NCBI GenBank assembly: GCA_024704175.1 | Contig: CP085629.1 | Location: 7,252,001 to 7,316,000 of the forward strand | Source: Paenibacillus sp. P25 | GTDB taxonomy: Bacteria > Bacillota > Bacilli > Paenibacillales > NBRC-103111 | Length of the DNA stretch: 64,000 bases | Direction of reading: 5' to 3' | Shown here: positions 38,188-48,727 of the stretch, in pieces | Numbering within the stretch: the first letter of the stretch is position 1 | Layout of the letters: each line of letters starts with the position of its first letter | The notes under the pieces: model-generated | What the model saw: only the letters and a program-made list of their open reading frames with translations | What the model was told of the DNA's origin: nothing | Databases searched by the model: none | Position numbers and translations under genes: made by a program

Positions 38188-38568
38188 ATGGTAAGAGATA
38201 TTAAGTTTCGTGGGTGGGATACCCTCCATAAAACCATGACCACTAACCTTCATGATGATTACATCATTGGTGAATGGGCAAGAGACCCTAGATTCGTTGT
38301 CTTGCAATACACAGGGCTCAAGGACAAACAAGGCGTTGAGATATATGAGGGAGATGTTGTTGAAGTTACCGAGATGCCTAACAGCCCTGACGAACGACAC
38401 TATGTTGCGGAAATCATTTATAAAGATGCTTGTTTTTTGATCAAAGAATCAGGCAAGAGCGAAATACCATTAAGAGAGATTACTTACGAGCCTTATTCTA
38501 ACGGGTATCATCCATTGACATGCTCAGTCATCGGAAACAAATACGAAAACCCAGAGTTGATAGCCTAA
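38188..38568 (+). CDS. YopX-family protein (transposon passenger)
   Basis: A 126-residue YopX protein: KFRGWDTLHKTM at the N-terminus and VVLQYTGLKDKQGVEIYEGDVVEV are the family hallmarks. YopX proteins are common in Bacillus phages such as SPbeta; their function is unknown. AAGGAGG stands eight bases before the ATG. Its stop overlaps the next ATG (TAATG). Finding it between the ends of an ISL3 element is unusual. Confidence 0.9.
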   Translation: MVRDIKFRGWDTLHKTMTTNLHDDYIIGEWARDPRFVVLQYTGLKDKQGVEIYEGDVVEVTEMPNSPDERHYVAEIIYKDACFLIKESGKSEIPLREITYEPYSNGYHPLTCSVIGNKYENPELIA

Positions 38569-38867
38569 TGAACATAATCAAACTACCAAAATATCCATGT
38601 TCCTTTTGCAAGAAGAATGAAGCTACTCAGCTATGTGATTTCGTTGTCGGTTATGCCTGGACCAGCATGAAGGATGAAAAGGGACGAATGATCGGTCGCT
38701 ATCATGAAACTTGTAATAATCAGATTTGTAAATCGTGTGCAACGAATCATGCAGGATATGACCTCTGCCCTTCGTGCAATGAGCTGTACAAATTGATACA
38801 GAAAAAACGCGATAGGCGTATAGGGAACTTCCTTATTGATTTAGTGTCTGGCAGGGTTTCGCAATGA
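38568..38867 (+). CDS. Cys-rich zinc-finger-like protein (transposon passenger)
   Basis: About 99 residues with CSFCKKNEATQLC, CNNQICKSCATNH and LCPSCNELY, three CxxC-type pairs that could form two zinc sites. Similar small proteins occur in phages; I cannot name the family. The ATG overlaps the YopX stop, and its TGA overlaps the transposase ATG (ATGA), so all three are translationally coupled. Confidence 0.78.
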   Translation: MNIIKLPKYPCSFCKKNEATQLCDFVVGYAWTSMKDEKGRMIGRYHETCNNQICKSCATNHAGYDLCPSCNELYKLIQKKRDRRIGNFLIDLVSGRVSQ

Positions 38868-40173
38868 ACATACTGAACATCCCTTCACTGAAAGTCACCA
38901 AAACAGAGCTAAAAGATCATGGCTACGAAATATGGGCAGAGGTTGCGTATCCTCCAGACTTCTGCCCTAATTGTGGCTCCATGGAAGCGAAGTTCTCTAA
39001 GTTCGGAACCAAGCGGCAGTTATTCATGGATTTGCCTATGCACGGAAAGCGGGTAGGTATCATCATTAACCGCCAGCGTTATTTGTGCAAAAACTGTGGA
39101 TCAACCTTCCGTGAGATCCTCTGGGACATCGACGACGACCATATGTGTACCGTTCGCTTTACCGAGTACGTTCAAGAGCAATCGTTAAGGCGTACATTCA
39201 CCAGCATTGCAGATGAACTTGGAATAAGTGAAGGTACTGTGCGAAACATCTTCAACAAGTACATTGACTTCCTTGAAACATCTCATCAGTTTGTTACGCC
39301 AAGATGGTTGGGTATCGATGAAATCCATATACTCGGCAAACCCAGAGGCGTAATCGCCAATGTAGAAGAGAACGTCTTAGTTGATCTTCTGGTGGACCGC
39401 AATAAAGAGACCATTATACGCTATTTAAGCCATCTGCCTGACCGCGTAGGCGTTGAAATCGTCACGATGGATATGTGGCAACCTTACCGCGATGCAGTCC
39501 GCCAGACGCTTCCCAATGCCGTTATTGTCGTCGATAAGTTTCATGTCGTTCGAATGGCTAATCAAGCAGTCGAAACGATCCGCAAGAACATTCGCAAAGA
39601 ACTGGATGCAAAGCAACGCAGGCAGTTAAAGAATGACCGATTCTTGATGCTCAAACGCCGCAAGGACTTAACTCCAATGGAACAGATGATCCTTGAGACC
39701 TGGACGCTTAATTTCCCCGTCTCAAGCAAGCCTACGAGCTTAAAGAAGCGTTCTATGAGATATGGGATGCATCCGACGCAAAGGAAGCACAAGAGCGTTA
39801 CATAGCTTGGCAAGCATCCATTCCAGATGGAATGAAATCGGCATTTAGCGACATTATGAAGGCTTATAGCAACTGGCATCATGAGATCAATAACTACTTC
39901 ACGCATAGGGTTACAAACGCCTATACAGAATCCATAAACGGCTTAACACGGGTGGTGAACCGTATGGGACGTGGTTACTCCTTCAAAGCTCTAAGAGCCA
40001 AAATGCTGTATTCAGAAGGATTACACAAAAAAGCCAAAGTCAACTACAAGAAATCAATTGAACTGATGTACAGCATGTTGGGCAATTCGTTTAAGGAGAA
40101 TGAGGAGCAAACCGTCATCCTTGGTGCGGACATTTCAATCCTCACCAAACGTATCGAAGAGGGGTCGTTATGA
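38864..40173 (+). CDS. ISL3-family transposase (frameshifted)
   Basis: N-terminal zinc ribbon (CPNCGS ... CKNCGSTF), HTH (DELGISEGTVRNIFNKY), then the DDE core: Asp in WLGIDEIHI, Asp in VTMDMWQPYRDAV followed by VVDKFHVVRMANQ, and the Glu in NAYTESINGL of the second frame. Adding one C to CCCC at 39715-39718 restores a single protein of about 436 residues, normal for ISL3. If the shift is real, the copy is inactive. Confidence 0.9.
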
Positions 40174-40268
40174 CCCTTTTTCAATACACTTTTACGAATA
40201 CCCTTTTATTTTTGCTGCATTTGGAATGACTAAGTGCAGCGTAATTTTAAAGAGGAGAGTGAAAAGAA

Positions 40269-40604
40269 ATGAACAAAACTTGGTTGTCCGTAATTATTGC
40301 TGCTTTATTTGAGGTGGGATGGGTCATTGGATTGAAACATGCAAATGGGTTTATGGAATGGGGAGCTACAACGATTGCTATTATTGTAAGTTTCATAATG
40401 ATGATTATGGCTTCTCGCTCACTTCCTGTCGGTACGGTTTATGCTGTTTTTGTTGGCCTGGGTACAGCCGGTACAGTATTAGCGGACATCATTTTGTTCG
40501 CCGCTCCAGTTCAAATAGGCAAGATGGTGCTTATCGGTACTCTGTTATTGGGTGTTATGGGGCTAAAAATGTTAAGCCAAGATAAGAAAAAAGAGGTGGC
40601 GTAA
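40269..40604 (+). CDS. ykkC: SMR-family guanidinium/multidrug exporter subunit YkkC
   Basis: A 111-residue four-helix SMR protein. The membrane Glu essential for proton-coupled export is E15 (AALFEVGW). Motifs SLPVGTVYAVFVGLGTAGTV and GVMGLKML are typical. YkkC and YkkD form a paired transporter under guanidine-I control in Bacillus. AGAGGAG precedes the ATG. It was originally directly downstream of the riboswitch; an ISL3 element now intervenes. Its stop is three bases before the original ykkD start. Confidence 0.93.
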   Translation: MNKTWLSVIIAALFEVGWVIGLKHANGFMEWGATTIAIIVSFIMMIMASRSLPVGTVYAVFVGLGTAGTVLADIILFAAPVQIGKMVLIGTLLLGVMGLKMLSQDKKKEVA

Positions 40605-40613
40605 CATATGGAT

Positions 40614-42075
40614 TAAACTGGACCCCTTGTCAAGGACACTTGAAAAAGAGGATTAAGCAGCACTCAAGAGATGATTCCTGTATTGCACAGGAGTCATCTT
40701 TTTTAATCCCCATTGGTACCTGTAGTGGTTGTAGTAGCGAATGTATCGCTTAATTTCACGTTCTAACTCTGCGAGATTCTTGCAGTCCCGGCTTTTTACA
40801 TGGTCTTTCATATGACCGAAGAAAGATTCTTGAGGGGCATTATCCCAGCAGTTTCCTCGCCTGGACATGGATTGTCCGAGCCCTTTGGATTTTAATAGAT
40901 TCTGGTAGATAGGGCTGGTGTAGTGGTCGCCTTGATCGGAATGGATGAAGGCCTCCTTATGGAGCTTAAAACGCTTCTGTTTCATTAGCGGCTCCACGGT
41001 TTCAGTGGCCAGAGGCAGATGAAGGGTGGGGGATAGATTTTGAGCCAGAAGCTCACCTGTGGATGCATCCAGAATGGTCGAAAAATACGCCATCTGAGAA
41101 TTGCCGTACGGAAGGTATGTAATATCGGTTAGCAGTGCGAGGCCGGGAATGCCTTTCTTGAAATCCCTCTGCAGCATGTTTTCAAGTGTGCGGTGCTCTT
41201 GAGTAGCCTTGGCCATCCGGCGGTAAGGATTCGCTCTCCGATGCGGGCATACAAGGTTAAACTTGCGCATCAGTCTTCGAATCCGCTTCAGATTGTAAAC
41301 CGTATGGTACTCCTGCTCCAGGGTCATCTTAATGGACCGAGAGCCCTTCTTAAAGCCCCGCTTATGAAACGCCTTTTTGATCAGGTCGCCTGCCTTCTCG
41401 TCCGCCTGCTTACGCGCCAGTCGTTTGTCTGCGGAACGGAGGTAGTTATAATATCCCGAACGAGACACGCCAAGCAGGTCACAAAAATAACGTGTCATTC
41501 GCTCACGGCCATTCTTCACCACATGCCGGATCAGCTCAAAACACTCACTCGGGTTTAGGTCTTTTCCGTTTGCTAACAGCCTCCTTTCGTTCTTGTCTAA
41601 CTTTTTTACGTATGCCAGTTGCTCCTCCAGGAGCCTGATTTTGGCCTCCTGCTTCGCGATGATCTCCTCTTTGGACAAGGGGCGTTTTGAAGGACGCAGG
41701 GCGGCTTCCTTGCGCGAGTCCGCCAATCCGATGATACCGTCCTTCTCGTACGCTTTCTTCCACCGGTCGGCACATTGCTCCACCCGTTTCATTCCGAGCA
41801 TCTCTACATCGAATCCGTTCGCTTCGAAAATCTCCCTGGGTGTCCGGCCCAGTAAATATTGATCGATAAACAGACGCTTGAATTCATCGGCATAAGTGAT
41901 CGACTTCTCGCTTACCCGCAGAACATATGGGTTTGCTGATAATTGTTCCCGTTCGCTTGGATTAAAATGTTTCTTGCTCATTTTGCCCGCCCCCTATAGC
42001 TAATTCCAGTATACAAAAAGGCCCCCACAGCCTAAACACTTTTTTCAAAGTGTCTAGACTATGGGGACCAGTTTA
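40614..42075 (-). mobile_element. IS3-family insertion sequence in codon 2-3 of ykkD
   Basis: 1,462 bases. Ends are TAAACTGGACCCC on the left and the complement of TAAACTGGTCCCC on the right, with similarity extending to about 30 bases (GTC..GACACTT-GAAAAA). GAT is duplicated at 40611-40613 and 42076-42078. Left of it the original ykkD start reads ATG GAT and then an immediate TAA from the IS. The element lies in opposite orientation to ykkCD. Confidence 0.92.
40653..41981 (-). CDS. IS3-family transposase, single fused ORF
   Basis: A 442-residue protein combining the HTH/OrfA part (N-terminal, with leucine-zipper-like RLLEEQLAYVKKL) and the OrfB rve catalytic part. Catalytic residues: D286 (LALLTDITYL), D349 (FIHSDQGDHY) and E385 (NAPQESFFGHMK), a DD(35)E arrangement. 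The GNCWDNAPQESFF motif is a family hallmark. Intact, so the element could be active. Confidence 0.94.
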   Translation of the reverse strand: MSKKHFNPSEREQLSANPYVLRVSEKSITYADEFKRLFIDQYLLGRTPREIFEANGFDVEMLGMKRVEQCADRWKKAYEKDGIIGLADSRKEAALRPSKRPLSKEEIIAKQEAKIRLLEEQLAYVKKLDKNERRLLANGKDLNPSECFELIRHVVKNGRERMTRYFCDLLGVSRSGYYNYLRSADKRLARKQADEKAGDLIKKAFHKRGFKKGSRSIKMTLEQEYHTVYNLKRIRRLMRKFNLVCPHRRANPYRRMAKATQEHRTLENMLQRDFKKGIPGLALLTDITYLPYGNSQMAYFSTILDASTGELLAQNLSPTLHLPLATETVEPLMKQKRFKLHKEAFIHSDQGDHYTSPIYQNLLKSKGLGQSMSRRGNCWDNAPQESFFGHMKDHVKSRDCKNLAELEREIKRYIRYYNHYRYQWGLKKMTPVQYRNHLLSAA

Positions 42076-42387
42076 GATTGGGTATTTCTTGTTTTAGCGG
42101 GGCTATTTGAAATGTTCGGAGTCCTAATGATTAATAAGTTGAACAAAGATCGTAACGCAGCATCGCTCCTCCTATTGCTTACAGGCTTTGGATCAAGCTT
42201 TTTGTTCTTGTCTTTAGCAATGAAAACCCTGCCGATGGGAACCGCATATGCCGTATGGACAGGAATAGGAGCATCAGGAGGAGCTATTCTCGGAATGATC
42301 TTTTATGGCGAACCAAGAAATATCCTTAGAATTGTATTTATTGCCATGGTGCTTGGATCTGCTGTTGGCTTGAAGCTAATCAGCTAA
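42061..42387 (+). CDS. ykkD: SMR-family exporter subunit YkkD with IS-derived N-terminus
   Basis: Four-helix SMR protein of 108 residues; membrane Glu in GLFEMFGV, then PMGTAYAVWTGIGASGGAILG. The original protein began M-D-W-V-F at 40608. The IS3 element split codon 2 from codon 3 (GAT duplicated); its right end supplies ATGGGGACCAGTTTA, so the new protein begins M-G-T-S-L-D-W-V-F in frame. No ribosome binding site precedes the new ATG and the transcript from ykkC is broken, so expression is doubtful. Confidence 0.9.
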   Translation: MGTSLDWVFLVLAGLFEMFGVLMINKLNKDRNAASLLLLLTGFGSSFLFLSLAMKTLPMGTAYAVWTGIGASGGAILGMIFYGEPRNILRIVFIAMVLGSAVGLKLIS

Positions 42388-43040
42388 ATTTTTATCTTTA
42401 TCATAATTTGGTGAGATGCTAGAGTGTGTTAATATGCGTCCAAATGCTTTTTTGGTAAGCGGCATAAAGCAATTAAGTATTAGCCCCCTAAACAAACGGT
42501 TAGTAAAGTTCCAACGCCGATAGGTCCATTTAAAATCAATGCCATGATCAAGAATACGAGGTAAATGAAGGTTCTTGAAATAAATAAATTGGTTCCGGTT
42601 AATTCTTGGATGATTAATGTTAATCGGTCAATTGGAATCGGTGCAACATTTGTGTGTAAGTATGTGGAGGTCCCTAATCCTATAACAACTAAACCGATCC
42701 CGAAGCAAACAGCTTTGCTGTACCCTAATTCAGGCGTTATCCAATGGTGCAATAAGAAAAGCCACATATCAATGCCAATACCCGTAATAAATGCTGTTAA
42801 CAACCCCGAAACTTCGGGCTTTTGTCTTTTTAAAAGCGCATTACAACATATCAATATCAAAGCAATAATGATTTCCCAACTTCCCACAGTCAGCCCCACA
42901 TTTACGGACAATCCAACCAATAATGCATCAAAAGGTGAAGTTCCAAGGCCGGATTGTATCGTGAAAGAAATCCCAAGGGTTAGTATGATAATTCCTAGTA
43001 CATAAAACACATATTTCACTTTACTCAGCCTCTTTTTCAA
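42376..43040 (-). CDS. YczE/YitT-like membrane protein (frameshifted near C-terminus)
   Basis: About 220 residues with five hydrophobic segments: ILTLGISFTIQSGLGTSPFDAL, GTSTYLHTNVAPIPIDRLTL and GPIGVGTLLTVCLGG. The open frame stops at 42480, but adding one G to the GGGGG there continues with LILNCFMPLTKKAFG to a stop at 42376, as in YczE homologues. Divergent from a marR gene. It would overlap the end of ykkD by about 12 bases, convergently. Confidence 0.82.
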
Positions 43041-43133
43041 TTTTTTATTGCAAATACAACAAAATAAAGTTAAATTTAATGTATACCGTTTTTATTGCAT
43101 TTGCAACAAAAATGATGCGTTAAGGAGTAAAGG
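43041..43133. promoter_or_regulatory. Divergent operator region of yczE-like and marR
   Basis: Two related elements: TTGCAAATACAACAAAA near 43047 and TTGCATTTGCAACAAAA near 43096. The second contains TTGCA-ttTGCAA, a palindrome suited to a MarR dimer, the first a degenerate copy. Confidence 0.55.
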
Positions 43134-44872
<1,739 letters not shown>

Positions 44873-45040
44873 TCCCACAGCCGATCCCTTCTCTCACCTG
44901 ATATTTGTCTTGCACTTTGGATTATAGGAAATATCAAATGAAACCCGGTAGACGATTCCCGCGCGTTCCTTGCCTATTCCCGTCCGGCATCGGTTATAAT
45001 ATCCTTATCGGATTGAACGAAAAGGGTTGGGTGAATAAAC

Positions 45041-45931
45041 TTGTACCAACTTGTTTCCGAGTTAGCTCGGCAAATTGCACGTCATACGCCTGGGGAAGGT
45101 ACGCACACTACAGTGATTCCGGAGCTTTGTTTCAGGCGTGCATCCCAGGAATCGGAACCGTCGCATACCCTTAGCCTGCCCTCCCTGTACATCATTGCCC
45201 AAGGCTCCAAGGTCGCTGCATTAGCCGGAGAAAGCTTCCAGATCGATCCGGGCACCTATATGGTTGCCTCCGTTCATCTGCCGGCCATCGGAAAAATTAC
45301 TCATGCCTCACCGCAGATTCCGTACTTAAGCTTACAATTAACGCTCACTCCGGATGTCATATTGGATATAAGCAAGAAATCCAGTCCTGGGAAAAGGGGA
45401 GAGACGGGAAGGGGGATTATCGTCAATCCGTCCACCCCTCCCTTGCTGGATGCGGTTCTGCGCCTCGTCCATCTTTTAGATACACCCTCGGATATCGAGA
45501 TCCTAGCTCCGCTCTTCATCCGAGAAATCTTTTATAGAGTCCTGCAAGGTGAGCAAGGGGAGTTGATCAGGCCGTTTGCCGTAATCGGAAGCTATGCACA
45601 AGGCATTTCAAATGCAATACATATGATCAACCGTGATTATTCTAAGCCTCTGGTCATCGAAGAGTTAGCGAAAAAAGTCAGCATGAGCCCAAGATCCTTG
45701 CACAAGCATTTCAAAAGAGTAACGGCCATGAGCCCCATTCAGTATCAAAAGATGATTCGATTGCAAACGGCGCGCCGTTTGCTTCTCACGGAAGGCTTGG
45801 ATGCTGCAACGGCAGGATTTCGCGTCGGTTACGAAAGCCCTTCCCAGTTTAACCGGGAATACGCCCGCTTATTTGGACGCCCGCCGATGAAAGATATCCA
45901 TCACCTGCGCGGTTCTTTATTGGACCCTTAG
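45041..45931 (+). CDS. AraC-family regulator
   Basis: About 296 residues: an AraC N-terminal-type cupin (LPSLYIIAQGSKVAALAGESFQ, YMVASVHLPAIGKIT; LAPLFIREIFYRVLQGEQGEL) and a C-terminal double HTH (IEELAKKVSMSPRSLHKHFK; AGFRVGYESPSQFNREYARLFG). TTG start at 45041. Divergent to the SDR gene. Such YqhC-like regulators usually control neighbouring aldehyde or alcohol dehydrogenases. Confidence 0.9.
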   Translation: MYQLVSELARQIARHTPGEGTHTTVIPELCFRRASQESEPSHTLSLPSLYIIAQGSKVAALAGESFQIDPGTYMVASVHLPAIGKITHASPQIPYLSLQLTLTPDVILDISKKSSPGKRGETGRGIIVNPSTPPLLDAVLRLVHLLDTPSDIEILAPLFIREIFYRVLQGEQGELIRPFAVIGSYAQGISNAIHMINRDYSKPLVIEELAKKVSMSPRSLHKHFKRVTAMSPIQYQKMIRLQTARRLLLTEGLDAATAGFRVGYESPSQFNREYARLFGRPPMKDIHHLRGSLLDP

Positions 45932-45951
45932 AGTATTAAAAAGAAGGGATT

Positions 45952-47073
45952 ATGAGGGGAAAAATGATCTATTTTTTTATATTTTTATTTGCTGTATGTG
46001 CTATAGCAGCATGGTTTATAAACATGCACCCGGCATTCGGCGGAAGCCCCGATACCAAGCAGAAAGAACGATACGCTCAGTTTGATAATTATGTTAACGG
46101 GAAATTTATTAACCAGGTACCTACCAGGATGGACATGAGTGTATCTGATTACTTCTCCATGATTAAGGATGCTATTTCAGGTGCAAAAGACCGCAAACCT
46201 CCCGGGCAATTGCCTGTTTCCAGAATGGATTGGAACAAAATCAAAAGTGAAGAAGATAGTTTAATTTGGTTTGGGCATTCCGCTTTTTTGCTCACTCTCG
46301 ACAATAAAAAGTTACTTGTTGACCCGATGCTCGGACCCGTTGCTTCGCCTGTTTCTTTCGTAGGAAGTAAACGCTACAGTGTAGATATGCTGCATCTTAT
46401 TGACGAAATGCCGCCTATTGATGCTGTTTTTATTACCCACGATCATTACGACCACTTGGATTATCCGTCTATACGCAAGTTGCGGGACAAGGTGGGCCAT
46501 TTCTTCGTTCCTTACGGTGTAAGTGCACACTTGATCCGTTGGGGAGTTGCAAAGGAAAGAATCACAGAATTCAATTGGTGGGATGAAACGGAGTTCCAAG
46601 GTTTAACCGTCGCTTTGACTCCATCCAAACACTTCTCGGGAAGGGGGCTATTTAATCGAGATGCGACTCTATGGGGCGGTTGGGTTATTCTTGGAAAACG
46701 AACTCGTTTCTATACCAGTGGAGATGGCGGCTATGGGGCACATTTTAAAGAAATTGGCGAAAAATACGGGCCGTTTGATATTGCCTTAATTGAAGGAGGT
46801 CAATATGACCGGCGCTGGCCTTGGGTCCATATGACACCTGAAGAGGCAGTACAGGCTCATATCGATGTAAATGGGGGAAATATGATGCTCATTCACTGGG
46901 GAGCCTTTACTCTTGCTTACCATGGCTGGACAGAGCCGATCGAACGAGCATTAGCAGAGGCCATCAAAGCAAATGTGGGTCTTGTTGCCCCTCAAATTGG
47001 CGAGATGATCGCATTAAACGGAGAGCTGACAGCCGCTAATCCTCCATGGTGGAAACAAGCCCTTAATCCATAG
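45952..47073 (+). CDS. Metallo-beta-lactamase-fold hydrolase, membrane-anchored (NAPE-PLD/UlaG-like)
   Basis: A 373-residue protein with an N-terminal anchor (MIYFFIFLFAVCAIAAWFI). The MBL motif THDHYDHLD, then FVPYGVSAHL, LTPSKHFSGRG, and MLIHWGAF give the metal ligands. It resembles NAPE-PLD-type phospholipases/L-ascorbate lactonase-like enzymes. The substrate is unknown. Lower GC than its neighbours. Twenty bases after the AraC gene. Confidence 0.88.
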   Translation: MRGKMIYFFIFLFAVCAIAAWFINMHPAFGGSPDTKQKERYAQFDNYVNGKFINQVPTRMDMSVSDYFSMIKDAISGAKDRKPPGQLPVSRMDWNKIKSEEDSLIWFGHSAFLLTLDNKKLLVDPMLGPVASPVSFVGSKRYSVDMLHLIDEMPPIDAVFITHDHYDHLDYPSIRKLRDKVGHFFVPYGVSAHLIRWGVAKERITEFNWWDETEFQGLTVALTPSKHFSGRGLFNRDATLWGGWVILGKRTRFYTSGDGGYGAHFKEIGEKYGPFDIALIEGGQYDRRWPWVHMTPEEAVQAHIDVNGGNMMLIHWGAFTLAYHGWTEPIERALAEAIKANVGLVAPQIGEMIALNGELTAANPPWWKQALNP

Positions 47074-47360
47074 CAATTATATACGGTCATGAAGGGAGCC
47101 AGCCGCGGCTGGCTTCTTTCGTATTTCTTGACGTTATGACCGTTAACCCAGGAGCAGTTTGCCGCCAAAATCTTATTTTATCAACCAGCCACGCAGGCAT
47201 TTCGATAGCATTGCAGATAAATTTTGGGAATTATACGAAAAGCGTGATGTCCATGAGATTTTTTATTAATTCATTTTGGTAATAAAGAAAACTCGCCAAC
47301 ACTACGGCGAGTTTTTGATTTTTCTATATCCATGCGAAGTCAAAACAAGGGTCATCGTAA
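47074..47360. other. Intergenic with two terminators and a coding remnant
   Basis: A GGAGCCAGCC/GGCTGGCTTC hairpin at 47095-47119 ends the MBL gene; AAACTCGCC/GGCGAGTTT at 47288-47317 serves the SDR on the other strand. Between them, HFDSIADKFWELYEKRDVHEIFY then stop (about 47196-47270, plus strand) looks like the end of a lost gene. Confidence 0.5.
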
Positions 47361-48122
47361 TTATTCGATTGTGTGTTTCGTGGCCTTGTACATATTTTCC
47401 ACGTATTTGTCGACTTCATCTCGCGACATGCGTAAGCGATTCACCGAAGTGCCATATCCGATTTCCTGTTGACCCTCCTCCAATCCTTTGAAAATTCCAT
47501 CCGCGAAAGCATCCAAGGGTTCTCCCTGAGTATGCAACCCCGTTCCGCCCAAATCGGTATTCACTGCCGGAGGGGCAACTTCAATAACTTCTACAGACGT
47601 GTCCGAAAGTTGATGTCTTAGACTCATGGTAAATGAATGAAGCGCCGCTTTCGTTGCGGAATAAATCGGAGCAATCGCAAACGGTGTAAAAGCTAGCCCG
47701 GACGTCACGTTAATGATCGCCGCCTCTTCTTTTGCTGCAAAGAAAGGAGCGAACAGCATAGCAAGATGGAAAGGTGCTTCTATATTGGTTGTGATTTCTT
47801 TACTGAAGTAGCTCCAGTTGTTCTTCGCATCCGCTTTTAACACATTAAAGCGTTGTTGAATCCCTGCATTGTTCACTAACACATTCACTTCCGGATAGTT
47901 CGCTGTTACCCACTCAAACAATGCCAAACGCTCGGATTCAACATTCAAATCACTTACATGAGTAATCAGGCTGGGGAATTTTTCTTTCGCATTTTGAAGT
48001 ACATTTTCACGCCGTCCGGAAACAATGACTTGATTTCCAGCTTTGATGAAGCGCTCTGCAAAAGCTAATCCGATTCCGGATCCTCCGCCGGTAATCAATA
48101 TTGTATTTCCTGAAAGTTTCAT
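47361..48122 (-). CDS. SDR-family oxidoreductase, DltE-like
   Basis: About 253 residues: ITGGGSGIGLAFAERFIKAGN, VNVLVNNAGIQQRF, INVTSGLAFTPFAIAPIYSATKAAL (catalytic Ser, Tyr, Lys). DltE-like SDRs have unclear substrates. It follows a MerR gene by 31 bases, forming an operon behind a MerR-type promoter. Start at 48122 has GAGGA seven bases upstream. Confidence 0.88.
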   Translation of the reverse strand: MKLSGNTILITGGGSGIGLAFAERFIKAGNQVIVSGRRENVLQNAKEKFPSLITHVSDLNVESERLALFEWVTANYPEVNVLVNNAGIQQRFNVLKADAKNNWSYFSKEITTNIEAPFHLAMLFAPFFAAKEEAAIINVTSGLAFTPFAIAPIYSATKAALHSFTMSLRHQLSDTSVEVIEVAPPAVNTDLGGTGLHTQGEPLDAFADGIFKGLEEGQQEIGYGTSVNRLRMSRDEVDKYVENMYKATKHTIE

Positions 48123-48153
48123 AATCATTCCTCTTCTCCGTTATTTTTTCATC

Positions 48154-48533
48154 TTAATGTTCTTCTTTTCTTTCCTGAATACGTTTGATATAACGTTCAA
48201 TTTTTATGTCAATTCCTTTTAAGGCTTCGGTCATTAGTGAAATTTCAGCCAGCACTGCTTGCTTGTGATTCTTCATCATTTCAAGTCGGAGCTCAGTGGT
48301 TTTATCTCCTTCTACGACCCAATCAATATATTGCTTGATACTGCTTATCGGCATGTGCGTGTTTTTTAAACGAATCACGGTTTCAAGGAGCGCCATTTGA
48401 TTTTCTGAAAATAACCGCCTGCCGGCTTCATCACGCTCGATTAGGGGAGCAGTCCTTTTTTTCATAATAACGTAACGTGGATTCCGGGATATTGAATTGG
48501 GCTGAAGCTTCACTAATGGTACAGTACTTCATC
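48154..48533 (-). CDS. MerR-family regulator (frameshifted twice)
   Basis: Starts at ATG 48533 with MKYCTISEASAQFNIPESTL RYYEKK (MerR HTH), then LIERDEAGRRLFSENQMALLETV and a coiled-coil tail. The run of seven A and the run of four C near 48440-48460 each lack one base; restoring them gives YEKKGLLPLIERDE, the family pattern. About 127 residues. Heads an operon with the SDR and has a perfect palindrome in its promoter. Confidence 0.87.
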
Positions 48534-48571
48534 TGGAGGCCTCCAATTTATCTTTCATTGTCGACAAGAAT

Positions 48572-48602
48572 AGGATACGACTTAAACCATGGTTTAAGTC
48601 AA
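48572..48602 (-). promoter_or_regulatory. MerR-type promoter with perfect 22-base palindrome
   Basis: On the minus strand TTGACT (48597-48602), 19-base spacer, TATCCT (48572-48577). The spacer is filled by a perfect palindrome (GACTTAAACCA/TGGTTTAAGTC, 48579-48600), the standard MerR activation geometry. Confidence 0.88.
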
Positions 48603-48727
48603 TAACAAACCGAAAAAATATCTTAATCTTGCAGTTGTATCCAAAAAGCGAAGCTCGCATGAATATTTCATGGGGACTTCGCTTTTTTTGTCAGGATTCC
48701 GGTAAGAACAGTGAGTCGCCTACCGCA

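Larger units (their letters stand above)
38071..40203 (+). mobile_element. ISL3-family element with YopX and Cys-rich passenger genes
   Basis: 2,133 bases bounded by imperfect inverted repeats of about 25 bases (left GGCTCTTCGTAAAACTGTG..., right complement GGGTATTCGTAAAAGTGTA...) and an exact 8-base target duplication TTTTATTT (38063-38070 and 40204-40211). A second copy of the inner repeat (TCGTAAAA-TGTGTTGAAAT) occurs at 38123-38142, 46 bases inside the left end. Three coupled genes in the same direction: YopX-like, Cys-rich, transposase. The duplication still being perfect suggests recent insertion. Confidence 0.9.

Noticed and set aside
38864-40173. Programmed frameshift in the ISL3 transposase
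   Set aside because: ISL3 transposases are normally one ORF, and the site is a plain CCCC run like other apparent errors in the window.
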